Virus record (IMG/VR): IMGVR_UViG_3300037264_005984
Location: 1-34,312 of that record
Direction: 5' to 3' (one strand)
From: a virus
DNA length: 34,312 bases
Shown here: piece after piece, positions 27,330-34,312 of the stretch
Layout: each line of letters begins with the position of its first letter
Position numbering within the stretch: position 1 is the stretch's first letter
Notes under the pieces: generated by a model
What the model saw: the letters and a program-made list of their open reading frames with translations, nothing else
The model's database searches: none
Told to the model about the DNA's origin: nothing
Translations under genes and position numbers: made by a program

Positions 27330-27817
27330 AATTCGATCCGAAAGACAGTGATTTCCAAATCGATCGATTCAAGTTGGATGACGAGTGGGTGCGGCAGCCT
27401 GATCTCTTCCGGAGGTATGCTGAGGAGTTGGCGAACGCCAAGCGCGACTACGAGGAGACGAAGAATCAGTTGGGTGTCACAAGGGCGGAAACTGAGTTGG
27501 CTGTCCGCAAGGATCCAGCAGAGTATGACTTGGACAAGGTCACCGAGGGAGTCATCAAGGCAGTCGTTGAAACAGTGGAAGCTGTGATCGACGCAGAGGC
27601 TGTGGTTGTGGATGCCAAGCACAAGGTGAACTTGTTGGAGGCGGCCGTCGGAGCGTTGGATCACCGCAAGAGGGCGTTGTCGGATTTGGTCAGCCTCCAT
27701 TTGTCTGACTACTACAGCAAGCCCGTCGCTCGAGAAGGGGATCGGGAGGCGACACAAGAGATGGGCAAGAAAAAGGCACGGAAGTCGCAGCGTCGTGAGG
27801 TAGAGGACGATGATTGA
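27326..27817 (+). CDS. Helical protein, possible recombination mediator
   Basis: 163 residues: DEWVRQPDLFRRYAEELANAKRDYEETKNQL, then VTEGVIKAVVETVEAVIDAEAVVVDAKHKVNLLEAAVGALDHRKRALSDLVSLH and a Lys/Arg-rich tail. It is almost wholly helical. Its place between a small SSB-associated gene and the SSB and RecA-like genes, plus its size and charge pattern, recalls UvsY-type mediators that load recombinase on SSB-coated DNA. No motif proves this. It overlaps both neighbours. Confidence 0.5.
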   Translation: MKFDPKDSDFQIDRFKLDDEWVRQPDLFRRYAEELANAKRDYEETKNQLGVTRAETELAVRKDPAEYDLDKVTEGVIKAVVETVEAVIDAEAVVVDAKHKVNLLEAAVGALDHRKRALSDLVSLHLSDYYSKPVAREGDREATQEMGKKKARKSQRREVEDDD

Positions 27818-27989
27818 AATCATGTCCTTGGTGATTGTGTTGATTGCTTTGCCGTTCGTTGTGTACATGTCGGTGAAGCTGGGTACCTACGCTTTCTATC
27901 GTGGCAAGCAACTTTTCGAAAGGGAGAATGAGAATGGCAAGAGAGGAACGAAAACGGGCATCAGCTCGTCGCAGGGTCGAGACGCATGA
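27810..27989 (+). CDS. Small membrane protein overlapping SSB gene
   Basis: 59 residues: MIEIMSLVIVLIALPFVVYMSVKLGTYAFYRGKQLFE then a polar tail. One transmembrane helix is followed by GTYAFYRGKQLFE, a pattern seen in small phage proteins next to SSB genes. It begins inside the end of the previous gene and overlaps the SSB start by 56 bases in another frame, so its C-terminus is out of frame with SSB. Function unknown. Confidence 0.55.
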   Translation: MIEIMSLVIVLIALPFVVYMSVKLGTYAFYRGKQLFERENENGKRGTKTGISSSQGRDA

Positions 27990-29208
27990 CAGTGGTGGTG
28001 GCAGCAAGTACATCCGGCTGCCGGAGGGCTACAGCTTCCTCCAGGTCAAGGCTGGTAAGTATCGGCTGGACTTTCTGTCCTATGAAGTGAAGAAGGGGAA
28101 GGGAGACGACGGCGGCAATCCGTACTTCGAAAAGGGCGAGTTGGCTTTCGAGCGTACGTTCTTTGTGCATCGGGACGTGGGTCCGAACAGGGACTGGCAT
28201 CTGTGTGCGGCCAAGACACTTGGACAGCCCTGTCCCATCTGCGAGTTCCGTGCTAAGCAAGCACGTGATCCGAATGCTGACGAGGAAGTGTTGAAGGAAC
28301 TGGCTCCGAAGGAACGGCAGCTCTGGATTGTCAAGGATCTGGAGGATCCGGACGAACTCCATGTCATGGAGTACAGCTACCATCTGTTTGGTAAGCAGTT
28401 GGACGCGAAGATCAGTGCTAGCGATGAAGAGGATGGGTACGAGTTCTTTGCTGACCCGGTGGACGGCATGACAGTGCGAGTCAATTTCGCACAGAGCGAT
28501 CGTGGCAAGTGGGTTGAAGCAACTGACATTGAGTTCCGACCGCGACGGGACAAGTACGATGCAGACATCGTGGAGGAGCAGCCCGATCTGGATTCTCTGT
28601 TCATCATCACTCCGTACGACAAGTTGAAGAGGATATTCCTCCAGACTGAGGAGGAGAAGGAAGACGACGAAGAGGAGAAGCCGGCTGCGAGGAAGAAGTC
28701 TGCCCCTGAGGAGAAAGAGCCAGTGAAGAAGACCAAGAAGATTTCTGTTGCCTCTGACATCGGCTTGGAAGAGGGCGATCGGGTGTACTACTCGGGCGGT
28801 GTGTGCGAGGTCCGCAGGATCAGTAAGGACGGCACCAGCCTCAACTTGGAAGACGATGACGGGGAGTTGATCAAGGGCATTGGGGTCGACGAAGTGAAGA
28901 AGATCGAACCCAAACCTCCGAAGAAGAAACCAGTCGAAGAGGACGAGGACGAGCCTGCTCCGAAGAAGAAGGCACCGGCAAAGAAGAAACCGGAGCCTGT
29001 CGTTGAAGATGACGACGAGGACGAGGAGGAAGACGAGGAAGAAGAGGAGCCGGCCCCAAAGAAGAAGGCACCGGCAAAGAAGTCCAAGCCCGTTGACGAT
29101 GACGAGGAGGAAGACGAGGACGAGGACGAGCCAGCTGCGAAGAAGAAGGCACCAGCGAAGAAGTCCAAGAAGGACGCGGACGACGACAACTGGGACGATT
29201 GGGACTAG
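27934..29208 (+). CDS. Single-stranded DNA-binding protein, gp32-like, with long charged tail
   Basis: 424 residues. The N-terminal core resembles T4-gp32-type SSB: YIRLPEGYSFLQVKAGKYRLDFLSYEV, a zinc site with H79, C91, C100 and C103 (LCAAKTLGQPCPICEF), and the following beta strands (WIVKDLEDP, VMEYSYHLFGKQL). After about residue 265 come a second small beta segment (GDRVYYSGGVCEVRRIS) and a tail with repeated Glu/Asp runs alternating with PAPKKKAPAKK-type Lys/Pro/Ala repeats, ending DNWDDWD. The acidic end is typical of SSBs and recruits partners; the Lys-rich repeats are unusual. ATG 27934 follows AAGGGAG. Confidence 0.85.
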   Translation: MAREERKRASARRRVETHDSGGGSKYIRLPEGYSFLQVKAGKYRLDFLSYEVKKGKGDDGGNPYFEKGELAFERTFFVHRDVGPNRDWHLCAAKTLGQPCPICEFRAKQARDPNADEEVLKELAPKERQLWIVKDLEDPDELHVMEYSYHLFGKQLDAKISASDEEDGYEFFADPVDGMTVRVNFAQSDRGKWVEATDIEFRPRRDKYDADIVEEQPDLDSLFIITPYDKLKRIFLQTEEEKEDDEEEKPAARKKSAPEEKEPVKKTKKISVASDIGLEEGDRVYYSGGVCEVRRISKDGTSLNLEDDDGELIKGIGVDEVKKIEPKPPKKKPVEEDEDEPAPKKKAPAKKKPEPVVEDDDEDEEEDEEEEEPAPKKKAPAKKSKPVDDDEEEDEDEDEPAAKKKAPAKKSKKDADDDNWDDWD

Positions 29209-29211
29209 GCC

Positions 29212-30303
29212 ATGATGATCGAGGGGTTGAAAAGAGCCATGACTGCAAAGCAGGACAAGCCGAGGATTGTTGGGTCTGGACTTGCACTTTCCACTGGGAG
29301 CACCTTGCTCAATCTGGCGATGACAGGGGATCCTCAGAGGGGCTGGGTTGCCGGGCATTACTTTCTGTTCGTCGGCGATTCAGACAGCGGCAAGTCTTGG
29401 TTCATGCACACTGCTTTGGCAGAGGCTTCGATCAACCCCAAGTTCAACAAGTACCGGTTGATCTATGACAACACGGAAGCAAAGAGTTTGATGGACATCA
29501 GTCGGTATTTCGGGGATCGACTCGCCGCCAGGATCACAGCTCCTCGTGAGAGCAACGGCGGGCCGGTCTTTTCTGAGACGACCGAGGAATTCTATTACCA
29601 CGTGGACGATGCGTTGAAGGATGGAAGGCCGTTCATCTACATTCTTGATTCACAGGACTCGTTGACGAGCAACAGGGAGGCAAAGAAGTTTGGGCAGTTG
29701 AAGGCCAAGGCCAGGGGAAAGAAGATCGAGACCAGCGACGGTGATTATTCGGATGGCAAGGCCAAGGTACACAGCAGCCACATGCGGCAATTGATTGCTC
29801 CGCTTGCCAAGCAGAACAGCATCCTGATCGTCGTCAATCAGAGCAGAGACTCGTTTGACATGTACAACAAGGATTCGTTCAGCGGTGGCCGGGCATTGAA
29901 GTTCTATGCCGTGTGTCAACTCTGGTCTTCGCATGGTGGCAAGCTGCAGAAGGTCTACCGAGACAAGAAGCGACAACTCGGCATCAAGTCGAAGATCGTA
30001 ATCAAGAAGAATCACATCACTGGCAAGCAATCGGAGGTGGTTGTTCCGATCTACCACTCGCACGGCATCGACGATGTGGGCTGCTGCATCGACTGGCTGC
30101 TCGACGAGGGCGTGTGGACGAAGAACGGATCGGGAGTCATCAAGGCCACGGGCATCGGTCCAGCCATCGAAGCGAAGTACGAGGCGTTGGTGCACAAGAT
30201 TGAAGAGCACAAGTTGGAAGAAGACCTGCGAGACCTCGTGGGCGAGACGTGGCGGGAGATCGAAGAGGCAACGGCCGTCAACAGGAAATCGAGATATAGT
30301 TAG
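29212..30303 (+). CDS. RecA/UvsX-like recombinase
   Basis: 363 residues. A RecA-like ATPase core: Walker A FLFVGDSDSGKSWFM (55-62), Walker B FIYILDSQDSLTS, a HMRQLIAPLAKQNSILIVVNQSRDS segment (L2-like) and IYHSHGIDDVGCCIDWLLDEGVWTKNGSG. It lacks the long N-terminal domain of bacterial RecA, as do phage recombinases. It is downstream of SSB and a possible mediator, so recombination-dependent replication is likely. ATG 29212 and 29215 are both in frame; the gene starts 3 bases after the SSB stop. Confidence 0.85.
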   Translation: MMIEGLKRAMTAKQDKPRIVGSGLALSTGSTLLNLAMTGDPQRGWVAGHYFLFVGDSDSGKSWFMHTALAEASINPKFNKYRLIYDNTEAKSLMDISRYFGDRLAARITAPRESNGGPVFSETTEEFYYHVDDALKDGRPFIYILDSQDSLTSNREAKKFGQLKAKARGKKIETSDGDYSDGKAKVHSSHMRQLIAPLAKQNSILIVVNQSRDSFDMYNKDSFSGGRALKFYAVCQLWSSHGGKLQKVYRDKKRQLGIKSKIVIKKNHITGKQSEVVVPIYHSHGIDDVGCCIDWLLDEGVWTKNGSGVIKATGIGPAIEAKYEALVHKIEEHKLEEDLRDLVGETWREIEEATAVNRKSRYS

Positions 30304-30311
30304 GAGATGTC

Positions 30312-30737
30312 ATGAATGCATTCATTTGTTTGTTGATGTTGGTTCCTGCCCAAGGATGGGGACCTGCTTGGGAAGGTGCTCATGTGACCGTGGCGTCAGA
30401 CGGCTGGTTGGTGAAAGAGATCGTGAGCAAGACGGCGGTACTTGTGGAGGGACGTGAGTTTGAAACTGATGGAGCTGATATTTTGATTGCTCGCACAGAG
30501 GACTCACGAGTGACGGTGAAGCATTCCAAGGAGCAGGTGCGAGCCAGGGAACTGGCGGTAGTATTGTTGTCAGCACGCGAAGTGAAGAAAATCAAAGTTG
30601 GAGAGAGGATTTTAGCAACTGAAGAACTCTGGTGCTTGGGGCGTCGGAGGTTGCAAACTGCAAAAGGATTTTCAGCGGAGCCGTTGGTGTATTCCAAAGA
30701 GGAACCAAAGACTTCTAAGAAAAGGAAGACTCGATGA
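30312..30737 (+). CDS. Hypothetical protein
   Basis: 141 residues. The first 20 residues are hydrophobic (MNAFICLLMLVPAQGWG) and could be a weak signal or anchor. The rest has alternating beta strands: VKEIVSKTAVLVEGREFETDGADILIARTEDSRVTVK, then ELAVVLLSAREVKKIKVGERIL, and a Lys-rich tail. No family recognised. GGAG lies before the ATG, and the 3' end overlaps the exonuclease start by ATGA. Confidence 0.55.
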   Translation: MNAFICLLMLVPAQGWGPAWEGAHVTVASDGWLVKEIVSKTAVLVEGREFETDGADILIARTEDSRVTVKHSKEQVRARELAVVLLSAREVKKIKVGERILATEELWCLGRRRLQTAKGFSAEPLVYSKEEPKTSKKRKTR

Positions 30738-31561
30738 GTTTGGTACTTGCAATCGATGTATCCAACATGGCATACAGGGCCATGCACACGACCGGAGGGT
30801 TGGCCTTCGATGGTGACTACACGGGGATCATGTACGGCATCTTCCGCGACATCGTTAGCTTCGTGGAGTTGTTCAACTCGGACATGATCGCGTTCTGCTT
30901 CGATGGTGGCTGCGACAAGCGCTGGGAAATCTATTCGGATTACAAGTCCAACCGCAGGGTTAAGAAGGCGGAGATGGACGAGGATGAACGTGAGACTCAC
31001 AGAGGACTGTCCAAGCAGATATATCGTTTGAGGACCAGCGTGCTCAACGAGGTCGGGTTTCGCAACGTGTTCTGGCAAGAGGGATACGAGGCGGACGACA
31101 TCATCGCGTGGCTGTGCGAGAATCATTCACACGACTTCGTCATCGTCAGCACCGATCATGACTTGTACCAATGCTTGTCGCTTGACAGGGTCACCATGTG
31201 GAACCCGATTACAAAGCGTGCCACTACCCAAGAGTCATTCCAGAAGGCGTTTGGAATACATCCGTCGTTGTGGGCACATGTCAAGGCAATTGCCGGCTGT
31301 GCAACGGATGCTGTGCCAGGAGTTCAAGGAGTTGGGGAGAAGACCGCCGCGAAGTACGTGTCAGGCACATTGAAGCCGGACAGCAAGTCATTTCACGCCA
31401 TCGTTTCAAATGTGGCCTTGGTCAATCGAAATTTGGAATTGGTTCGTCTGCCGATGAAAGGCTGCGGGCCGTTCGAGTTGAACGCAGACGACGTGACCCG
31501 GAGATCCTGGGACAAGATGATGACTTCGATGGGCATGCGTAGCTTGGTGGGGAGACGATGA
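30734..31561 (+). CDS. 5'-3' exonuclease (FEN/T5 type)
   Basis: 275 residues. Metal-binding acidic residues are in order: VLAIDVSNMAYRA, IAFCFDGGCDKRWEIYSDYKSNR, QEGYEADDIIAWL (the three-Asp/Glu cluster), FVIVSTDHDLYQCL. The helix-hairpin-helix follows as AIAGCATDAVPGVQGVGEKTAAKYV. This matches phage flap endonucleases and RNase H-like exonucleases that remove RNA primers. As the polymerase has no such domain, this gene completes Okazaki processing. It overlaps the nuclease-like gene downstream. Confidence 0.92.
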   Translation: MSLVLAIDVSNMAYRAMHTTGGLAFDGDYTGIMYGIFRDIVSFVELFNSDMIAFCFDGGCDKRWEIYSDYKSNRRVKKAEMDEDERETHRGLSKQIYRLRTSVLNEVGFRNVFWQEGYEADDIIAWLCENHSHDFVIVSTDHDLYQCLSLDRVTMWNPITKRATTQESFQKAFGIHPSLWAHVKAIAGCATDAVPGVQGVGEKTAAKYVSGTLKPDSKSFHAIVSNVALVNRNLELVRLPMKGCGPFELNADDVTRRSWDKMMTSMGMRSLVGRR

Positions 31562-31896
31562 TGGGTGGTCGGATGTCACGGAACAAAGGGAAGTCAGGAG
31601 AGTTGGAGTTCGCTCATGAATTGACATGGCAGATTGAATGTGAGGCATGTCGCGGTCGTCAGTATCATGGGAGGCAGGATGCTCCTGATGTGCACACTGA
31701 TATCGAGGGTATTCATTTCGAAGTGAAGAGGACAGAGTCTTTGAGTTTGTATTCTGCGATGGAGCAGGCAATGGCTGACGCAGGACTCGCCATTCCGGTT
31801 GTGGCTCATCGGAGGAACGATCGGGATTGGTTGCTGGTGTTGAGATTGGATGACTTGGCGAGGTTTGTGAAGGAGTTGCAAGGGAGAGTAAAATGA
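31558..31896 (+). CDS. Holliday junction resolvase-like nuclease (PDDEXK-type)
   Basis: 112 residues. The layout fits the small PDDEXK-fold nucleases: GKSGELEFAHELTWQI (first Glu), RGRQYHGRQDAPDVHTDIEGIHFEVKRTESLSLYSAM, with D-V as the catalytic Asp segment and HFEVKR as the ExK motif, then IPVVAHRRNDRDWLLVL. It probably cleaves branched DNA during recombination. ATG 31558 is by overlap with the exonuclease; an internal ATG at 31573 (MSRNKGKSGE) is a reasonable alternative. Confidence 0.75.
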   Translation: MMGGRMSRNKGKSGELEFAHELTWQIECEACRGRQYHGRQDAPDVHTDIEGIHFEVKRTESLSLYSAMEQAMADAGLAIPVVAHRRNDRDWLLVLRLDDLARFVKELQGRVK

Positions 31897-32786
31897 TCGA
31901 ACGGATTCAGATACGAAACTTTCAGAAGCACAGCAAGCTCCGTGTGGCCTTCGACGAGAAGATCACGACGATTGTGGGTCCGTCTGACGCGGGCAAGTCA
32001 TCCATCTTAAGAGCAATCCGTTGGGTGGCATTCAACAGGCCACTTGGAGATGGTTTCATTCGGCATGGGGAGGAAGCGTGTTCGGTGAAGCTCTGGGTCG
32101 ATGGGAGGAAAGTCGAACGCCAGAAGACCAAGGGAAAGAATGTCTATTCGATCGATGGCAAGATGTTGTCGGCAGTAGGCACGGATGTGCCCGAGGAGAT
32201 TCAGAGGCTGTTGAACTTGACATCTGAGAACTTCCAAGGCCAACATGATGCCCCGTTTTGGTTCAGCTTGACTGCTGGGGAGGTGGCCAAGCGGCTCAAC
32301 GTAATCGTTGACTTGGAAGTGATTGATCGGTCTGCTACATGGTTAGCCAGTAGGCTCCGCAAGGCGAGGACTGAGCAAGAAGTTGCTGAGAGGAGGTTGC
32401 AGGCAGCCGTCGAAGAGCAGCAACGGTTGGAGTTTGTTCCGGAGCTGGCCAAGGACTTCGGTGCTGTGAAACAGAGTTGGATGGCAGCAAAGGTAACGAC
32501 TGAGAAGAGGGATCAACTCAGACGGGCGTTGGAAATAGCCGTACAAACTTCACAGAGGGCCGGTACGTTGGGTAAGGCTGCCGAGCAGGGACAAGTGGCT
32601 GGGGAGGCAGTGAGTGTGTTAGAGGGGACGTACGACACTTGGAAACAACTGGCAGGGATTGTTGCAGTAGCCACGGTAACGAAGATCAAAGTGGAACGTC
32701 TGAATGCAGAGGTAGCGGAGGCAGAGGCAGAGCTGAATGAGAAAACTGGCGGGGTGTGTCCAGTGTGTGGGGGAGCAATGAAATGA
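31893..32786 (+). CDS. Rad50/SbcC-like ATPase, N-terminal half ending at a zinc-hook motif
   Basis: 297 residues. RIQIRNFQKHSKLRVAFDEKITTIVGPSDAGKSSILRAI (Walker A) is the SMC/Rad50 opening, with QGQHDAPFWFSLTAGEVAKRLN as the Q-loop region. A coiled-coil-like segment (RLRKARTEQEVAERRLQAAVEEQQR and onward) follows, and the protein stops at GGVCPVCGGAMK, a CxxC zinc hook. The C-terminal half with signature motif and Walker B is absent, so alone it cannot form a complete ATPase. A gene that looks like the second half begins at 34131. The SbcD-like nuclease lies between. It overlaps the nuclease upstream by ATGA. Confidence 0.8.
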   Translation: MIERIQIRNFQKHSKLRVAFDEKITTIVGPSDAGKSSILRAIRWVAFNRPLGDGFIRHGEEACSVKLWVDGRKVERQKTKGKNVYSIDGKMLSAVGTDVPEEIQRLLNLTSENFQGQHDAPFWFSLTAGEVAKRLNVIVDLEVIDRSATWLASRLRKARTEQEVAERRLQAAVEEQQRLEFVPELAKDFGAVKQSWMAAKVTTEKRDQLRRALEIAVQTSQRAGTLGKAAEQGQVAGEAVSVLEGTYDTWKQLAGIVAVATVTKIKVERLNAEVAEAEAELNEKTGGVCPVCGGAMK

Positions 32787-32788
32787 AC

Positions 32789-32961
32789 ATGACCGATGAC
32801 AGTCTGATGCCGTTCGGAAAGTACAAAGGTCAACGCATGGGACGATCCCCGCTGAATACTTGGACTGGTTGATCGGACAGCCGTGGATCAAGGATTGGCC
32901 AAAGGTGGAGAAGTACATCGTCGACAACAAGAGTGCCATTGACGAGGAATTGGAGCGATGA
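32789..32961 (+). pseudogene. DUF3820-like small gene with a frameshift
   Basis: The first frame reads MTDDSLMPFGKYKGQRMG and stops soon after. The other frame continues from about base 32842 as TIPAEYLDWLIGQPWIKDW, VEKYIVDNK and EELER, ending at 32961 by overlap with the next gene. Joined, the two parts give a normal DUF3820 protein (MPFGKYKG...DYLxWL). One base seems missing in ATGGGACG (32837-32844), perhaps a G in the GGG run. It may be a sequencing error, a real mutation, or a -1 frameshift; no classic slippery heptamer is present. Confidence 0.7.
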
Positions 32962-33875
32962 AGAAATCCAAGACAGTAGTCGCGGTGCTGTGCTCGGACA
33001 TCCACCTGTGCCACACGTGTCCTCCAGCCCGCTCGAATGAACCGAACTGGTACGATGCGATGGCACGGGTCTTGCATGAGTTGGCCGGGATCGCGGGTCA
33101 CTACAACGTGCCCATCCTCTGTGCGGGCGACGTGTTCGATCGTTGGAACTCCCCTCCGGAGCTCATCAACTTTGCCATCAGCCACATGCCCACGATGCAT
33201 TGCGTTCCCGGTCAACACGACTTGCCTAATCACTCTTTGGAGGACATTAGGCGATCAGCGTATTGGACCCTCGTGGAGACAAAGAAATTGATGAACATTC
33301 CCTTGGGAGGAATTGAAATCAATGACATGTTGGTGCATGCACATCCGTGGGGAGTGCCCATCGAATTGCCCAATGACAACGAAGATGATATGATGAATGT
33401 GGCGTTGAGTCACAGATATGTGTGGAAGAGGGGCAAGGGATACCCAGGGGCTGCGGTGGATGCGATGATTGGGAACATACCGAACTTGGACAACTACGAT
33501 GTGGCCGTTTTCGGTGACAACCACCAGTCGTTTGACTGTAGGAAAAGTCCGACGAGCAAGTGCACGGTAGTCAATCCGGGTTGTCTGATTCCACGCAAGC
33601 AAGACGAACGCAAGTACCATCCCAGCGTCTACCTGCTGCGAGACGACAAGACCGTTCAGGCGTTCGAGCTAGGCACCCTTGAAGACAAGTGGGTCGAAGC
33701 AGATGTGAAGGAGTCTGAACGAGATCTGGATGGGATGGATGATTTCTTGAAGGAACTTGCGAACCTGGATGCCGATTCGTTGGATTTCGAATCAGCGGTC
33801 AAACGGTATTGTGAATCACACAAGGTCAGCAAGTGTACTCAGCAGATGATATCCGATTCAATGTCAGGGAAGTAA
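32958..33875 (+). CDS. SbcD/Mre11-like metallophosphoesterase
   Basis: 305 residues. Calcineurin-type motifs occur in order: VLCSDIHLC (D-x-H), ILCAGDVFDRWN (GDxxD), CVPGQHDLPNH (usual GNHD, here GQHD), MLVHAHPWG and VAVFGDNHQSFD (GxxH). A C-terminal tail of about 70 residues is acidic (DVKESERDLDGMDDFLKEL) and may bind the Rad50-like partner. The Asn-to-Gln change in GQHD is notable, since that residue is usually a metal ligand or phosphate contact. Works with the two SbcC-like halves in end processing. It overlaps the frameshifted gene by ATGA. Confidence 0.88.
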   Translation: MKKSKTVVAVLCSDIHLCHTCPPARSNEPNWYDAMARVLHELAGIAGHYNVPILCAGDVFDRWNSPPELINFAISHMPTMHCVPGQHDLPNHSLEDIRRSAYWTLVETKKLMNIPLGGIEINDMLVHAHPWGVPIELPNDNEDDMMNVALSHRYVWKRGKGYPGAAVDAMIGNIPNLDNYDVAVFGDNHQSFDCRKSPTSKCTVVNPGCLIPRKQDERKYHPSVYLLRDDKTVQAFELGTLEDKWVEADVKESERDLDGMDDFLKELANLDADSLDFESAVKRYCESHKVSKCTQQMISDSMSGK

Positions 33876-33879
33876 AAAC

Positions 33880-34134
33880 ATGACAATCGATTTGAAAGAG
33901 TTCCAGCAGTTGAAAAGTGATATCTCACGTCTGCGGCGGGAAGCTGACAAGGCAGCTGGAGCCCTGTCAGAGCAAATGAAACGATTGAAAGAAGAGTACG
34001 GGTGTGGTACAATAAAGGAGGCAGAGGCACTTCTGAAGAAGTTGAACGTGCAAGCAGATGAATGCGAGGCCAAGTTCAGAAAACTGTTGAAGAAGTTCGA
34101 GGACAACTGGGCAGACATCCTGGAGCAAGCATGA
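33880..34134 (+). CDS. Small coiled-coil protein
   Basis: 84 residues, nearly all helical with heptad-like spacing: LKEFQQLKSDISRLRREADKAAGALSEQMKRLKEEY, IKEAEALLKKLNVQADECEAKFRKLLKKFEDNW. Its site between SbcD and the second SbcC half suggests a part of the coiled-coil arm encoded separately. GGGAAG lies upstream. It overlaps the next gene by ATGA. Confidence 0.65.
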   Translation: MTIDLKEFQQLKSDISRLRREADKAAGALSEQMKRLKEEYGCGTIKEAEALLKKLNVQADECEAKFRKLLKKFEDNWADILEQA

Positions 34135-34312
34135 TGGACTTCCAAGAAGTGACCAAACAGATACAAGGACTTTCAGCCCAATATCTTCAAGTGAATGCCG
34201 CAGTAGAGGCAGAGCACGCGGAAGTCAATCAAGCCAAGCAATGTATTGAAAGCATTTCAGAAGCCCAACTCATCACACAACACATTGCCGAGGAACTCCA
34301 ACGGAAAGGTCA
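34131..34312 (+). CDS. Probable second half of Rad50/SbcC-like ATPase, partial
   Basis: The gene runs off the window; about 60 residues are seen: FQEVTKQIQGLSAQYLQVNAAVEAEHAEVNQAKQ, then IESISEAQLITQHIAEEL. This coiled-coil start followed by a 'QLITQHIAEELQ' segment is as found before the C-terminal ATPase lobe in split phage SbcC proteins. The signature and Walker B motifs would lie beyond base 34312. ATG 34131 overlaps the previous stop; ATG 34134 is also in frame. Confidence 0.5.
   Translation, partial: MMDFQEVTKQIQGLSAQYLQVNAAVEAEHAEVNQAKQCIESISEAQLITQHIAEELQRKG

Noticed and set aside
27961-29358. 465-codon minus-strand frame
   Set aside because: It is the mirror of the repetitive SSB gene, with Leu/Val-rich low-complexity sequence and no binding site. 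Other long minus-strand frames (for example 4571-5449, 9670-10662, 23998-24984) are likewise shadows of strong + strand genes.

Overview
The window reads as one continuous piece of a tailed double-stranded DNA bacteriophage genome, or a close relative of one. Genes are tightly packed on the + strand, most neighbours overlap by ATGA or lie a few bases apart, and nearly all starts carry a clear AGGAG-type ribosome binding site. No integrase, capsid, tail or lysis genes are visible. The host cannot be named from sequence alone; Shine-Dalgarno use, TATAAT-type promoters and a CsrA gene indicate a bacterium. I see no credible minus-strand gene.

Layout. 1-2024: three sugar/glycan genes (epimerase, FkbM methyltransferase, DegT aminotransferase). 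2134-2391: an XRE-type repressor, followed by about 700 bases of structured non-coding DNA that ends in what looks like a complete type III hammerhead ribozyme (3051-3098) just before the first early gene. 3117-9514: small early proteins, a Ycf46-like AAA+ ATPase whose Walker B precedes its Walker A, DUF1257- and DUF2997-like partners, and a sigma-like factor. 9511-14506: SNF2-type helicase, DnaG-like primase, replication initiator with tandem palindromic iterons in its own gene (candidate origin), and a DnaB-like helicase. 14604-20736: a winged-helix protein, then a 7-deazaguanine DNA-modification cluster (QueD, QueE, phosphoribosyltransferase-FolE fusion, QueD-like paralogue, glycosyltransferase, DpdA-like transglycosylase and a small ORF resembling a detached DpdA N-terminus). 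20690-22614: CsrA, an unknown protein, then a TIGR-Tas-like locus. 22652-34312: sliding clamp, uracil-DNA glycosylase/exonuclease fusion, family A polymerase, clamp loader, SSB, RecA-like recombinase, 5'-3' exonuclease, resolvase-like nuclease, and an SbcC/SbcD pair in which SbcC appears split into two genes.

The most notable locus is 21380-22614. Eight hairpins (five before and three after one gene) each hold a 9-base variable segment, a near-constant 9-base loop (TGTAACCGA), and a second 9-base variable segment, closed by a unit-specific stem. The gene between them encodes a Nop/IS110-C-terminal-like protein with no visible nuclease domain. This matches the architecture of tandem interspaced guide RNA (TIGR)-Tas systems, here nuclease-less and carried by a phage that probably also modifies its own DNA.

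How the parts fit: the early region supplies regulators (XRE, sigma-like factor, CsrA). The replication genes form a near-complete phage replisome with recombination and end-processing. The Dpd cluster would replace guanines with a 7-deazaguanine, perhaps further decorated, protecting against host nucleases. The TIGR-like locus could direct protein binding to short dual-site DNA targets. Function calls rest on motifs read by eye; no database search was possible.
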